A stretch of DNA of 64,000 nt from VRUE01 sp963728835 (GTDB lineage: Bacteria > Actinomycetota > Thermoleophilia > Solirubrobacterales > 70-9), in contig CAVSKZ010000001.1 in NCBI GenBank assembly GCA_963728835.1, positions 558,001-622,000 on the forward strand, given 5' to 3'. How positions within the stretch are numbered: the first letter of the stretch is position 1; each line of letters opens with the position of its first letter. Made by a program: the position numbers and the translations under genes. Of the stretch, positions 35,411 to 44,315 are shown piece by piece. The notes beneath the pieces were generated by a model. That model did not search any database. It was not told the origin of the DNA and saw nothing but the letters and a program-made list of their open reading frames with translations.

Positions 35411-37899
35411 GGGTCCCGTATTCATGGCTGCGCGAGCATTGCGACCCGGGCGTCGAGCCGGGGGCCCTGGCGGAGCGCCTGGCGATGACCGGCACCGAGG
35501 TCGAGCGGGTCGGCGTCCTCGGCCCGCCCTCGGCCGACGGCTTCGTCGTCGGCCGGGTGCTCACCGCCGAGCCGCATCCCAACGCGGACCGGCTGAGTGT
35601 CTGCACGGTGGACACCGGGGATGGGGAGAGGACGATCGTCTGCGGCGCGCCCAACGTGGCCGCGGGCCAGACGGTCCCGGTGGCGCTGCCGGGGGCGGCG
35701 ATGCCGGGCGGGCAGGAGATCGGCGAAGCGAAGCTGCGCGGGGTCAGGTCCGCCGGGATGATCTGCGCCGCGTCCGAGCTGGGGCTGGGGGAGGGATCGC
35801 CCGGGATCCTCGTGCTCGAGAAGGACGGGCTCGCGCCGGGCACGCCGCTTGCCGAGGTGCTGCCGATCGCCGAGCCGGTGCTGGAGCTGGAGGTGACGCC
35901 GAACCGGGTCGACTGCTTCGGCGTCTACGGCGTCGCCCGCGAGGTGCACGCGATCAGCGGCGCCCCGCTGGGGCCCAAGCCGTGGGCCGAGGACGCACCT
36001 GCGGAGGGCAGGGGCGAGGCCGGCGACTTCGCCTCGGTGTCGGTCGAGGTGCCCGAGCTCTGCCCCAGGTTCACCGCCCGCGTCTTCACCGACGTCACCA
36101 TCGGCCCCTCGCCGCTCTGGCTCCAGGCGCGCCTCGCCGCCGCGGGGCAGAGGCCGATCAACAACGTCGTCGACATCACCAACTACGTGATGCTGCTGAC
36201 CGCGCAGCCGCTGCACGCCTTCGACCTCGACAAGGTTCCCGGCGGCGCGCTGAGGGTCCGCGCCGCGGCCGAGGGCGAGAAGATGAGGACGCTCGACGAC
36301 GCCGAGCGCGCCTTCGACGCCGAGACGGTCCTCGTCTGCGATGCGGACGGGCCCTCGGGAATCGCCGGGATCATGGGCGGGCAGCGCAGCGAGGTCTCCG
36401 CTGAGACGACGAACGTCCTGCTCGAGGTCGCCAACTGGAACGGGACCAACATCCTGCGCACCTCGCGGATGCTCGGCCTGCGCTCGGAGGCCTCCTCGCG
36501 CTTCGAGAAGCAGCTGCACCCCGAGCTCTGCCTGCGGGCGCAGCGGATCGCGTCGCGGTTGATCGTCGAGCTCTGCGGCGCGAAGCTGGTGCCGGGGACG
36601 ATCGACGTCGCCGCTGAGATCCCGCAGCCGCGGCGGCTGACCCTGCGCGGCGAGCGGGTCGAGGGCTTGCTGGGCATGCCGATCGAGCAGGACGACCAGG
36701 TCGCCTATCTCGAGCGGCTCGGCTTCGGCGTCGAGGCGGTTGGCGAGGACCTCGAGGTCACGGTCCCGGCCGACCGCCACCACGACGTCACCCGCGAGGT
36801 CGACCTGGTCGAGGAGGTCGGCCGGGTCCACGGTCTCGACGAGCACCTGCCAAGCACGCTGCCGGCGGTCGCCGGCCGGGTCGGCGGCCTGACCCGCGAT
36901 CAGCGGCTGCGGCGCCGGGCGGAGGACGCGATGCGGGACCTGGGCTTCGACGAAGTCGTCGGCTGGAGCTTCACCGACCTGGGCCAGGTCGAGCGGCTGC
37001 GGATCCCCGCGGACGACCCACGGGCCACCCCGGTCGTCATCGCCAACCCACTGTCCGAGGACCAGTCCGTGATGCGGACGACCGTCCTCGGCTCCCTGCT
37101 CGACGTAGCCCAGCGCAACCAGGCCCACGGCGCCACCCGCATCTCGCTCTTCGAGTCCGCCCGCGTCTACCTCAACCACCCGCCGACGGGACGAAATTCG
37201 CCGGATGGCGGCGGATTTCGGCCCGTCGGCCCCTTGTCTGGGGGCTTTCCGGGGGAGCGGGACGCTCCGGACCATGAGCCGCATCGGATTGGGTGTCTTG
37301 CCGTGGGGCCGCTGGTGGTCAAGTCCTGGCGGGGGGGCGGCGAGCCGGCGGACTTCTTTGCTCTCAAGGGGACGCTCGAAACGCTGGCGGGGCAACTCGG
37401 CTCCGAGCTCTCTTTCGAGCCCGTCGAGGAGCCGTTCCTGTATCCGGGACGGTCGGCGCGGGTAGGCGTCGGCGGCGAGGCGGTCGGCTGGCTCGGGGAG
37501 GTCCATCCCCTCGTCTGCCGGGAGTGGGACGTCGAGGCCGCCGTCGGCTTCGAAGTCGACCTGGCGACCCTCCTCGCTACTGCCTCGGCCGGTGAGGAGA
37601 CCTTCGAGGACGTGACCAGCTTCCCCGCCGTCAACCAGGACATCGCCGTCGTCGTTCCCATCGAGGTCTCCGCGGCCGTGCTGCGCGCCGGGGTGCTCAC
37701 CGCCGCCGGCGATCTACTCCGCTCGGCCGAGGTCTTCGACCTCTACGAGGGCGAGCAGGTCGGCGAGGGTCGCAAGAGCCTCGCCCTGCGGCTCGAGTTC
37801 CGCGCGCCCGACCGGACCCTCACCGACGAGGAGGTCGCCGAGCGGCGCTCGGCGATCGAAACGGAGCTGGAGAGGATCGGAGGGTCGCTGCGTGGCTGA
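35407..37899 (+). CDS. pheT: Phenylalanyl-tRNA synthetase beta subunit
   Basis: 830 residues. Domains in order: B1 with the tRNA-binding OB fold (residues about 40-150, HPNADRLSVCTVD), B3/B4 editing region, B5, catalytic-like B6/B7, and the C-terminal ferredoxin-fold anticodon-binding domain (TSFPAVNQDIAVVV). A family 1 palindrome is inserted in frame at 37183-37229 (near residue 593), in reverse orientation to the valS and folC copies; it codes PTGRNSPDGGGFRPVG after SLFESARVYL, in a surface loop of the catalytic-like domain. Confidence 0.96.
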   Translation: MRVPYSWLREHCDPGVEPGALAERLAMTGTEVERVGVLGPPSADGFVVGRVLTAEPHPNADRLSVCTVDTGDGERTIVCGAPNVAAGQTVPVALPGAAMPGGQEIGEAKLRGVRSAGMICAASELGLGEGSPGILVLEKDGLAPGTPLAEVLPIAEPVLELEVTPNRVDCFGVYGVAREVHAISGAPLGPKPWAEDAPAEGRGEAGDFASVSVEVPELCPRFTARVFTDVTIGPSPLWLQARLAAAGQRPINNVVDITNYVMLLTAQPLHAFDLDKVPGGALRVRAAAEGEKMRTLDDAERAFDAETVLVCDADGPSGIAGIMGGQRSEVSAETTNVLLEVANWNGTNILRTSRMLGLRSEASSRFEKQLHPELCLRAQRIASRLIVELCGAKLVPGTIDVAAEIPQPRRLTLRGERVEGLLGMPIEQDDQVAYLERLGFGVEAVGEDLEVTVPADRHHDVTREVDLVEEVGRVHGLDEHLPSTLPAVAGRVGGLTRDQRLRRRAEDAMRDLGFDEVVGWSFTDLGQVERLRIPADDPRATPVVIANPLSEDQSVMRTTVLGSLLDVAQRNQAHGATRISLFESARVYLNHPPTGRNSPDGGGFRPVGPLSGGFPGERDAPDHEPHRIGCLAVGPLVVKSWRGGGEPADFFALKGTLETLAGQLGSELSFEPVEEPFLYPGRSARVGVGGEAVGWLGEVHPLVCREWDVEAAVGFEVDLATLLATASAGEETFEDVTSFPAVNQDIAVVVPIEVSAAVLRAGVLTAAGDLLRSAEVFDLYEGEQVGEGRKSLALRLEFRAPDRTLTDEEVAERRSAIETELERIGGSLRG
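37183..37229 (-). repeat. Family 1 palindrome, in-frame copy in pheT
   Basis: 47-bp element with the same stem arms as the valS and folC copies but inverted and with a different centre. The gene reads it in the opposite sense, giving an unrelated peptide, still without a stop. Confidence 0.87.
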
Positions 37900-38923
37900 C
37901 CGGTCCACCCAACCTCTCGAAGGCGATCCCGCTGCCCGGGTGCTGGTTGCCGGCGCCTCCGGCTTCACCGGGGCGCTGGCGGCGCAGATCGTCTGGCGCC
38001 ACCCGAAGCTGGAGCTGGTCGCGGTCACCTCGCGCAGCGACGCCGGCACCCGGCTCGACCGGCTCTATCCCCGCTACCGGGTCCCGCTGGAGCTGACCGA
38101 GCTCGACCTCGACCGGATAGAGGGGGTCGACGCGGCGATCGTCGCCTACCCACATGGCGCCGCCGCGCCGACCGTCGCCGCCCTGCGCGGTCTCGGCACG
38201 CTCGTCGTCGACCTCTCCGCGGACTTCCGCCTGCGCGACCTGCCCACCTACGAGCGCTGGTACGGCGAGCACGGAGCGCCGGAGCTGCTCGAGGGCGCCG
38301 TCTACGGGCTCACCGAGCTCTATCGCGACGAGCTGCGCGAGGCCCAGCTGGTCGCCACGCCCGGCTGCTACCCGACCGCCAGCATGCTCGCGCTGGCGCC
38401 GCTGGCCGAGAGGGGCCTGCTCGCCGACGTCGTCATCGACGCCAAGCAGGGCGTCTCCGGAGCCGGTCGCGGCGGTGCCGACGCGATGCACTACGTCTCG
38501 ATGGACGAGAACGCCTTCGCCTACAAGACCGAGGGCCACCGGCACCGGCCCGAGATCGAGCAGGAGCTGGCGGCGCTGGGCAGCCCGGCGCCGGTCACCT
38601 TCGTCCCGCACCTGCTGCCGCTCGATCAGGGCGAGCTGACCAGCTGCTACGCCCAGGCCAGCGAGCCGATCTCGAAGGATGAAGTGCAGGCCCTTTACCG
38701 CGAGCGCTATGCCGGCGAGCCGTTCGTACACGTCGTCGACGGCCCACCGGGGCTGCGCGACGTGCGCGACACCAACGAGTGCCACGTCTATGTCACGGTC
38801 GAGGAGCGGGGGAGGGTGCTCGCCTTCTCGGCGATCGACAACCTCTGGAAGGGGGCCTCGGGACAGGGCGTTCAGAACCTCAACCTGATGCTCGGCCTCG
38901 ACGAGACAGAGGGCCTCCAATGA
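37892..38923 (+). CDS. argC: N-acetyl-gamma-glutamyl-phosphate reductase
   Basis: Third step of arginine synthesis. 343 residues: NAD(P)-binding VLVAGASGFTGA and catalytic Cys in ATPGCYPTAS; HLLPLDQGELTSCY and NLWKGASGQGVQNLNLMLG are family patterns. GTG start overlaps pheT by eight bases. First gene of argC-argJ-argB-argD. Confidence 0.96.
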   Translation: MADRSTQPLEGDPAARVLVAGASGFTGALAAQIVWRHPKLELVAVTSRSDAGTRLDRLYPRYRVPLELTELDLDRIEGVDAAIVAYPHGAAAPTVAALRGLGTLVVDLSADFRLRDLPTYERWYGEHGAPELLEGAVYGLTELYRDELREAQLVATPGCYPTASMLALAPLAERGLLADVVIDAKQGVSGAGRGGADAMHYVSMDENAFAYKTEGHRHRPEIEQELAALGSPAPVTFVPHLLPLDQGELTSCYAQASEPISKDEVQALYRERYAGEPFVHVVDGPPGLRDVRDTNECHVYVTVEERGRVLAFSAIDNLWKGASGQGVQNLNLMLGLDETEGLQ

Positions 38924-38925
38924 CG

Positions 38926-38972
38926 TTCCGGTGCGCCTTTTCCCCCATATGCCGGGATAAAGCGCACCGGAA
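38926..38972. terminator. Inverted repeat between argC and argJ, possible attenuator
   Basis: TTCCGGTGCGCCTTTT (38926-38941) pairs with AAAGCGCACCGGAA (38959-38972) around a short loop containing CATATG. It fills nearly all of the 58-base gap between the two genes and may adjust how much argJBD is made compared with argC. Confidence 0.6.
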
Positions 38973-38981
38973 GGGGCTTGC

Positions 38982-40136
38982 GTGAGCGGCTTCTTCAAAT
39001 CGCGCTGGGTCGACCCGCCTGCCGGGGTCGAGGAGCTCGATTCGGCCCAGCTCGCGCCGGGCTTCCGCGCCGGCGGGGCGCATTGCGGCCTCAAGGGCGG
39101 CGGCAAGACCGACATCGGCCTGCTCGTCTGCGACGCGCCGGAGGTGACCTCCTCGATCCTGCTCACCCGCAACGCCTCGGCGGCGGCCCCGGTGCGCGTC
39201 TGCCGGACGCGCGTCGAGCAGGGCGCCATCCGCGCAGCCGTCGTAAACGCCGGCAACGCCAACGCCGAGACGGGCGAGCAGGGCTACGCCGACGCGGTCG
39301 CGATGTGCGACGAGGCGGCGGCGAGGCTCGATCTTCGGCCGCAGGCGGTTGCCGTGGCCGAGACCGGCGTGATCGGCGTTCCCCTGCCGGTCGAGGCCGT
39401 CCTGGCCGGCATCGGCGAGGCGGCGACGGGTCTCTCGGAGGCCGGCGGCATCGCCTTCTCCGACGCGATCCTCACCACCGATCGCTGGCCGAAGCGGTGC
39501 ACGCTGCGGGCCGCAGGGGTGACCGTCTCCGCCCAGGCGAAGGGTGGGGGCATGATCCAGCCGAACATGGCGACGATGCTCTGCTTCGTCCAGACCGATG
39601 CGATCGTCGAGGACCCCGACGCGGCGCTGCGCGCCGCCACCGACGCCTCCTTCGAGCGGATCACCGTCGACGGCCAGATGAGCACCAACGACACCGTCCT
39701 GCTGCAGGCGACCGGCGCCGCCGGGGCACCGCTGCCCGCGGGCCTGCTCGAGGCCGTCCTGCTCCAGCTCGCGATCGAGGTCGTCGCCGACGGCGAGGGC
39801 TCCGACCGGGTCTGCCGGGTCCAGGTCGACGGCGCCGCCTCGGAGGCCGAGGCCGAGCGGGTCGCCCGCGCGATCGCCAACTCACCGCTGGTGAAGACGG
39901 CGCTCTTCGGCCGCGACCCCAACTGGGGCCGGATCGCCCAGGCGGCCGGCATGGCGCTCGCCGGCGGGGACCTCGAGGAGATCGGGGCCGACTCGATCGA
40001 CGCCGTCGAGCTGGGCGAGGAGGTCGCCGAGGCCGAGCTCGGCCTGCGGCTTGACCGCGGCGAGCACAGCGCCCACGTCTGGTTCTCGGACCTCGGCTAC
40101 GAGTACGTGCGGATCAACGCGGAGTACACGACGTGA
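38982..40136 (+). CDS. argJ: Glutamate N-acetyltransferase / amino-acid acetyltransferase ArgJ
   Basis: Recycles the acetyl group from N-acetylornithine to glutamate. 384 residues. The self-cleavage site is visible (GGMIQPNMATMLCF; the Thr of ATML is the nucleophile), as is VDGQMSTNDTVLL. GTG 38982. Confidence 0.96.
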   Translation: MSGFFKSRWVDPPAGVEELDSAQLAPGFRAGGAHCGLKGGGKTDIGLLVCDAPEVTSSILLTRNASAAAPVRVCRTRVEQGAIRAAVVNAGNANAETGEQGYADAVAMCDEAAARLDLRPQAVAVAETGVIGVPLPVEAVLAGIGEAATGLSEAGGIAFSDAILTTDRWPKRCTLRAAGVTVSAQAKGGGMIQPNMATMLCFVQTDAIVEDPDAALRAATDASFERITVDGQMSTNDTVLLQATGAAGAPLPAGLLEAVLLQLAIEVVADGEGSDRVCRVQVDGAASEAEAERVARAIANSPLVKTALFGRDPNWGRIAQAAGMALAGGDLEEIGADSIDAVELGEEVAEAELGLRLDRGEHSAHVWFSDLGYEYVRINAEYTT

Positions 40137-40164
40137 CGAACCCATCGAGCAAGGGAGGGCATCG

Positions 40165-41034
40165 ATGACCGAGCAGGCACCGCAGTCGCGGGCGGCCGGA
40201 GTCAGCGTCGAGACGCTGATGGAGGCCCTGCCCTACATCCGCGAGTTCCACGGCCGCACGGTCGTGATCAAGTACGGCGGCGCGGCGATGCGCGAGGAGG
40301 AGCTGCGCGAGGCCTTCGCCACCGACGTCGTCCTGCTCAAGTACGTCGGCATGAACCCGATCGTCGTCCACGGCGGCGGGCCCGAGATCAGCGAGTACAT
40401 GGACCGCCTCGGGATGGAGGTCCGCTTCCACGAGGGGTTGCGCGTCTCCGACGCGGAGACGGTCGAGGTTGCCAAGATGGTCCTGCTCGGCAAGCTCAAC
40501 TCCGACATCGTGCAGCGGCTGAACCGGCACGGCCAGCCGGCCGTCGGCCTCTCCGGCAGCGACGGCTCGATGTTCGAGGTCGCGCCCGTGCCCAACGCCG
40601 AGCAGGTCGGCTTCGTCGGCTCGATCGAGCGGGTCGACGTCGACGTGCTCAACCACATCGCCGCCGACTACATCCCGGTGGTGGCCTCCTCTGCCTCCGA
40701 CCGCGCCGGCCAGTCCTACAACGTCAACGCCGATGAGGCCGCCGGCAAGGTCGCCGCGGCGCTCGGGGCCCACAAGGCGATCTTCCTCACCGACGTCGAG
40801 GGCTGGCGCGCCGACGCTGCGGAGGAGTCATCGCTGATCTCGCGCGCCACGGTCGAGGAGGTCGAAGAGCGGCTGGGCGAGATAGAAGGGGGCATGCGCC
40901 CCAAGCTCGGCGCCTGCGTCGACGCGATCCGCGGCGGCGCCCAGTCGGCCCACATCATCGACGGCCGCAAGCCGCACTCGCTGCTGGTCGAGCTCTTCAC
41001 CGACGCCGGCATCGGGACGATGGTGACCCCGTGA
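40165..41034 (+). CDS. argB: N-acetylglutamate kinase
   Basis: Second step of arginine synthesis. 289 residues, with VVIKYGGAAM, VVHGGGPEIS, YNVNADEAAGKVA and FLTDVEGW. ATG 40165 has a clear ribosome-binding site (AAGGGAGG) and lies 28 bases after argJ. Its stop overlaps the argD GTG by four bases. Confidence 0.97.
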   Translation: MTEQAPQSRAAGVSVETLMEALPYIREFHGRTVVIKYGGAAMREEELREAFATDVVLLKYVGMNPIVVHGGGPEISEYMDRLGMEVRFHEGLRVSDAETVEVAKMVLLGKLNSDIVQRLNRHGQPAVGLSGSDGSMFEVAPVPNAEQVGFVGSIERVDVDVLNHIAADYIPVVASSASDRAGQSYNVNADEAAGKVAAALGAHKAIFLTDVEGWRADAAEESSLISRATVEEVEERLGEIEGGMRPKLGACVDAIRGGAQSAHIIDGRKPHSLLVELFTDAGIGTMVTP

Positions 41035-42212
41035 ACCTGACCGACCTCCAGGCGCTCGAGGAGCGCTACCTGATGCGCACCTACAGGCGGGCGCCGGTCG
41101 AGTTCGTGCGCGGCGAGGGAGCGCTGCTCTGGGACGCGGAGGGCCGGGAGTACCTCGACTTCCTCGCCGGCATCTCGGTCTGCACGGTGGGGCACTGCAA
41201 CCCCGACGTGGTCGAGGCGGTCCGCGAGCAGGCCGGCCGCCTGATGCACACCTCAAACCTCTTCTACACCGAGCCGATGGTGCGTCTCGCCGAGCGCCTG
41301 GCCGAGTCGAGCCTGGGGGGTCGCGTCTTCTTCGCCAACTCCGGCACCGAGGCCAACGAGTGCGCGATCAAGATTGCCCGCAAGCACGCCCACCGGCGCG
41401 GGGTCGAGGCGCCGGAGATCGTCAGCTTCGAGCGCGACTTCCACGGCCGCACCTACGGCGCGCTCTCGGCGACCCCGGCGCTTGCCGCCAACCCCGCCCT
41501 GGCCCCGATGCTGCCCGGCTTTCGCTCGGTGCCGCTGAACGACGCCGGGGCGCTGCGCGCCGCGGTGGGGAAGAGCACCGCCGCGGTCCTGATCGAGCCG
41601 ATCCAGGGCGAGGCCGGGATCTACCCGGTCGGCGACGAGGCCCTCCTCGCCGCCCGCGAGGCCTGCGACGAGGTCGGCGCCCTGCTGATCCTCGACGAGA
41701 TCCAGACCGGGATGGGCCGCACCGGCTCGCTGTGGGCCTACGAGCAGACGCCGGTGCGCCCGGACGTCATCACCAGCGCCAAGGCGCTCGGCGGCGGCAT
41801 GCCGATCGGCGCCTGCCTGACGACGCCGGAGGCCGGCGAGGCGCTGGAGCCCGGCGACCACGGCTCCACCTTCGCCGCCGGCCCCCTCGCCTGCGCCGCC
41901 GCCCTCGCCGTGCTCGAGATCGTCGACGACCCGGCGCTGCTGCGCCGGGTCCGCGAGCTCGGCGCCCAGCTCCGCGACGGCCTCGGGGCCCTCGACGGCG
42001 TGCGCGAGGTGCGCGGTCGGGGCCTGATGCTCGGCGTCGGGCTCGAGCAGGGGCTGGACGCCGCCGCGATCGGGGCCGACCTGCTCGCACGGGGCCTGAT
42101 CGTCAACGTGCCGGAGCCGGGGACGCTGCGGCTGCTGCCGCCGCTGACGGTCGAGCCCGAGCAGGTCGAGCGGGCCGTCAGGCTGATCGGCGACGACCTC
42201 GCGGCCCGCTGA
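41031..42212 (+). CDS. argD: Acetylornithine aminotransferase
   Basis: PLP enzyme, fourth step of arginine synthesis. 393 residues: FFANSGTEANECAIK, LILDEIQTGMGRTG, PLP lysine in ITSAKALGGGMPIGA, and HGSTFAAGPLACAAA. No argF or argR follows; argG lies 4.6 kb downstream. Confidence 0.96.
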   Translation: MNLTDLQALEERYLMRTYRRAPVEFVRGEGALLWDAEGREYLDFLAGISVCTVGHCNPDVVEAVREQAGRLMHTSNLFYTEPMVRLAERLAESSLGGRVFFANSGTEANECAIKIARKHAHRRGVEAPEIVSFERDFHGRTYGALSATPALAANPALAPMLPGFRSVPLNDAGALRAAVGKSTAAVLIEPIQGEAGIYPVGDEALLAAREACDEVGALLILDEIQTGMGRTGSLWAYEQTPVRPDVITSAKALGGGMPIGACLTTPEAGEALEPGDHGSTFAAGPLACAAALAVLEIVDDPALLRRVRELGAQLRDGLGALDGVREVRGRGLMLGVGLEQGLDAAAIGADLLARGLIVNVPEPGTLRLLPPLTVEPEQVERAVRLIGDDLAAR

Positions 42213-42214
42213 CG

Positions 42215-42850
42215 TCAGCGGTCTTCGTCGAAGAACCGGTCCGCGGCCTCGAGCAGGAGCGGCTTGATCGCCTGCCAGCGGCGCTCCACCTCGGCGCGAC
42301 CGGAGACCGGGATCGCCATCAGCAGCCCGCGGATCAACGAGATCGAGGCGTCGAGCAGCACCGGGTACCCGGCGCTCTCGAACTGGTCGGGGAAGAGCGT
42401 CGCCGAGGTCGCGGCGAGGATCCCCTCGATCCTGCGCTCGAGGTCGCGCAGCGCCTTCGCCAGCTCGGGCTCCGACCAGGCGGCGACCCAGAGCTGGGCG
42501 GCGGCCAGCGCGGCGGGGGAGGTGAACTGCCGCCAGGCGGCGTCGAGCACCGCCTCCCGGCGCTCGGGCTCGCGCAGCGCCGAGAGGTCGATCTGGTCGA
42601 GGCTCTCCTGGGCAAGCCCCAGGGCGATCTCGGTGACAGCCTCCGTCAGCAGGCTCTCGCGAGTCGGGAAGTAGTGCATCAGGGTGCTCTGCGCGACCCC
42701 CGCCCGTTCGGCGACCCCGCGCGTGGTCAGCTTGGCGTAGCCCTCCTCGACCAGGCACTGGTTGGTCGCCTCGAGGATCGCGTGGCGACTCGCCTCGCGC
42801 TGCTCGGCGCGGGTCTGGCGCCGCGGCTTCTCCGCCACCTCGTCGATCAT
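42215..42850 (-). CDS. TetR-family transcriptional repressor
   Basis: 211 residues. N-terminal HTH (ILEATNQCLVEEGYAKLTTRGVAERAGVAQSTLMHYFPTRE spans residues about 25-66) and a variable ligand domain. It is divergent from the UbiB-like and P450 genes and tail-to-tail with argD, two bases apart. Two inverted copies of a 19-bp palindrome cover its start codon and the divergent promoter region, so it probably represses itself and its neighbours. Confidence 0.9.
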   Translation of the reverse strand: MIDEVAEKPRRQTRAEQREASRHAILEATNQCLVEEGYAKLTTRGVAERAGVAQSTLMHYFPTRESLLTEAVTEIALGLAQESLDQIDLSALREPERREAVLDAAWRQFTSPAALAAAQLWVAAWSEPELAKALRDLERRIEGILAATSATLFPDQFESAGYPVLLDASISLIRGLLMAIPVSGRAEVERRWQAIKPLLLEAADRFFDEDR

Positions 42851-42899
42851 CTGATCGATGATGCTACTGTAGCTCGCAACTCATCGATCAGACGATCGA
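42843..42899. promoter_or_regulatory. Likely TetR operator pair in the divergent promoter
   Basis: TCATCGATCAGACGATCGA at 42881-42899 recurs inverted at 42843-42861 with one mismatch. Each copy is itself palindromic (TCGATC-4-GATCGA). The first copy includes the regulator's own ATG, and TACTGT between them could be a -10 element. Confidence 0.75.
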
Positions 42900-42927
42900 T
42901 AAGCAACGAAAGGCGCAAGCGAGAGCC

Positions 42928-44302
42928 GTGGCAGACGACCAGATCAACGGATCGCGAATGAGGCGAGCGGCGTCGATCGCCGGCGTCGCAGCAAACGTCG
43001 CGGCCCGCAGCGCCACCGCCAAAGCAGTCTCCGGCCGCTCCGAGGCCCGCCAGGCCGCCGCCGCCCGCCAGCAGCTGAAGTCGGCGGAAGCCCTGGTCAA
43101 GGTGCTGGGCAACATGCGCGGCGCCGCGATGAAGATCGGCCAGACGCTCTCCACGGTCGATCTGGGCATGGTCCCCGAGGAGGTGCGGCCGCGCTTCCAG
43201 GAGATTCTCGCCGGCCTCCAGCAGGACGCCGAGCCGGTCAGCTTCAAGGCGATCTCGAAGGTGGTCACCGAGGATCTCGGCGGTCGCCTCTCCGATCACT
43301 TCCGGGACTTCGCCGAGGAGCCGATCGCCGCCGCCTCGATCGGCCAGGTCCACCGGGCGAGGACCCGCGAGGGGCGCGACGTCGCGGTCAAGGTCCAGTA
43401 CCCGGGCATCGCCGAGGCGATCCACGCCGACCTAAGGAACCTGCGCCTCGTGCTGAGGCTGCTCGACGTGGTCGCGCCGGGGATCAACACCGGCGCGATC
43501 GCCGACGAGATCCGCGAGCGGATCTCCGAGGAGATCGACTACGAGCTCGAGGCGACCAACCAGCGGGCGATGGCGCGCGCCTACCGCGACCACCCCTTCA
43601 TCCTCGTGCCCCGGGTCCACGTCGATCTCTGCCGCGAGCGCGTGATCGTCAGCGACTTCGTCGAGGGCGACCGCTTCGCCGAGGCGAGGCTGCGCGACCA
43701 GGCGGCACGCGACCGGATCGGCGAGATCTTCGTCCGCTTCTACATCAACGGGCCGATGCGCCACCGCCTGCTCAACGGCGACCCGCACCCCGGCAACGCG
43801 ATCTTCCTCGCCGACGGGCGCGTCGCCTTCCTCGACTTCGGCTTCTTCAAGCGGCTCTCCGACGCGGAAGTCGCCCACCTGATGGCCTCCAACCGGGCGC
43901 TCGACGCGCGCGACGCAGAGGCACTGATGGAGGTGATGGTCCAGGTCGGGGCGCTGGAGTCGGACCCGGCGCTCGGCCCAGCCCTTCCTCGAATCCTATG
44001 AGGCGATCTTCGCCTGGCTCTTCTCCGAGGAGCCGCTGCAGATCGACGGCACCCGCACCGGCGAGATGATGCGCCGCTACAACCAGCTTCAGGGCGACGC
44101 CGACTTCGAGTCGCTCACCCTGCCGGCGGAGCACATGGTGATGATGCGCTCGGTGATGCTGCTGATCGGCCTGCTCGGCCAGCTCGAGGCCACCAACCGC
44201 TGGGCGGCGATCGGTCGCGAGTGGCTCTACGACGAGCCGCCGGTCACCGAGCTCGGCATGCTCGAGGCCGACTACCTGGACCGGCACGGGGCGCTGGTCT
44301 GA
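42928..44302 (+). CDS. ABC1/UbiB-family atypical kinase, frameshifted at about 43983
   Basis: Atypical kinase-like ATPase linked in other organisms to quinone and lipid metabolism. Family motifs: KxGQ-type AAMKIGQTLS, AAASIGQVHRA, VAVKVQYPG, NGDPHPGN and FLDFGFFK. The first frame stops at 44001, but removing one C from CCC at 43982-43984 continues as FLESYEAIFAWLF to 44302. This gives about 457 residues, normal for the family. Sequencing error or a true frameshift cannot be decided. GTG 42928; the next gene (P450) begins 13 bases after. Confidence 0.82.
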
Positions 44303-44315
44303 GCCGGCGGGGGCG

